Assembly: GCA_047632015.1 (NCBI GenBank)
Contig: JBLIBC010000151.1
Location: 1-6,447, forward strand
Length of the DNA: 6,447 nucleotides
Origin: JBLIAZ01 sp047632015
Lineage (GTDB): Bacteria; Bacteroidota; Bacteroidia; Flavobacteriales_C; GCA-002722245
Direction: 5' to 3'
The stretch's first letter is position 1; every line of letters begins with the position of its first letter. Positions 6,342 through 6,447 of the stretch are shown piece after piece. A model generated the notes under the pieces. It did no database searches. It was not told the DNA's origin and saw only the letters and a list, made by a program, of their open reading frames with translations. Both the position numbers and the translations under genes were made by a program.

Positions 6342-6447
6342 TTGGAATTCGTAATATTTTTTGTTCTGGCATTCGCACTGGCTTTGATTATAAAAAAATC
6401 AAAACTCTTTAATCGCACAGGAGTGCCTATTTTATTACTCATTATAT
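6342..6447 (+). CDS. N-terminal fragment of a membrane protein, cut by window edge
   Basis: An open frame of 35 codons runs from a TTG at 6342 to the right edge without a stop. It encodes a strongly hydrophobic segment (LEFVIFFVLAFALALII), a short basic stretch (KKSKLFNR), and the start of a second hydrophobic segment (PILLLII). This looks like the beginning of a polytopic inner-membrane protein. There is no ATG near the start; the TTG, 8 bases after the protease stop, is the best candidate, although the frame is also open further upstream into the protease gene. It is probably the next gene of the operon. Too little is visible to name a family. Confidence 0.6.
   Translation, partial: MEFVIFFVLAFALALIIKKSKLFNRTGVPILLLII

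Overview
The window looks like chromosome of a member of the Bacteroidota, probably from the flavobacterial side. DNA is AT-rich, and intergenic spacers are tiny with little Shine-Dalgarno signal. Several proteins are typical of the phylum: a DUF4199-like membrane protein, a YwqK/MORN-variant repeat protein, a lipoprotein starting C-K-K-D, and a subtilase with a C-terminal type IX secretion (T9SS) sorting domain. A promoter of the Bacteroidota type (TTTG, 20 nt, TAGATTTG) precedes the one RNA gene. Organism placement is inference from these features.

Left part (1-1472): the 3' three quarters of a prephenate dehydrogenase gene (tyrA) runs in from the left edge on the + strand. It converges on a minus-strand gene for a small exported protein of probable outer-membrane beta-barrel type. 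Upstream of that gene, on the same strand, lies a gene that no ORF search would show: the small bacterial signal recognition particle RNA (ffs, about 1287-1383, minus strand), with a near-perfect promoter just before it and a T-run after it.

Right part (1473-6447): a tightly packed + strand run of six genes, probably one operon starting from the divergent intergenic region. In order: a four-helix membrane protein (DUF4199-like), a polyprenyl-phosphate type family 2 glycosyltransferase with two C-terminal membrane helices, a secreted protein of about 13 YwqK/MORN-variant repeats, a lipoprotein of a family I cannot name functionally, a T9SS-exported S8 serine protease, and the first 35 codons of a membrane protein cut by the right edge. 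Neighbours overlap by 4 or 11 bases or are separated by 3, 22 and 8 bases.

Working together: the two membrane proteins at the start suggest lipid-linked sugar transfer at the inner membrane. The next three products all carry export signals (Sec, lipoprotein, Sec plus T9SS), so the operon as a whole points to the cell envelope and surface. No direct functional link between them is shown by sequence. I see no mobile element, CRISPR array, tRNA, rRNA or clear new defence or secretion system. The points most worth a look are the SRP RNA sitting as a leader in front of a membrane-protein gene, the two successive TTG starts at the end of the operon, and the unnamed lipoprotein beside the protease.
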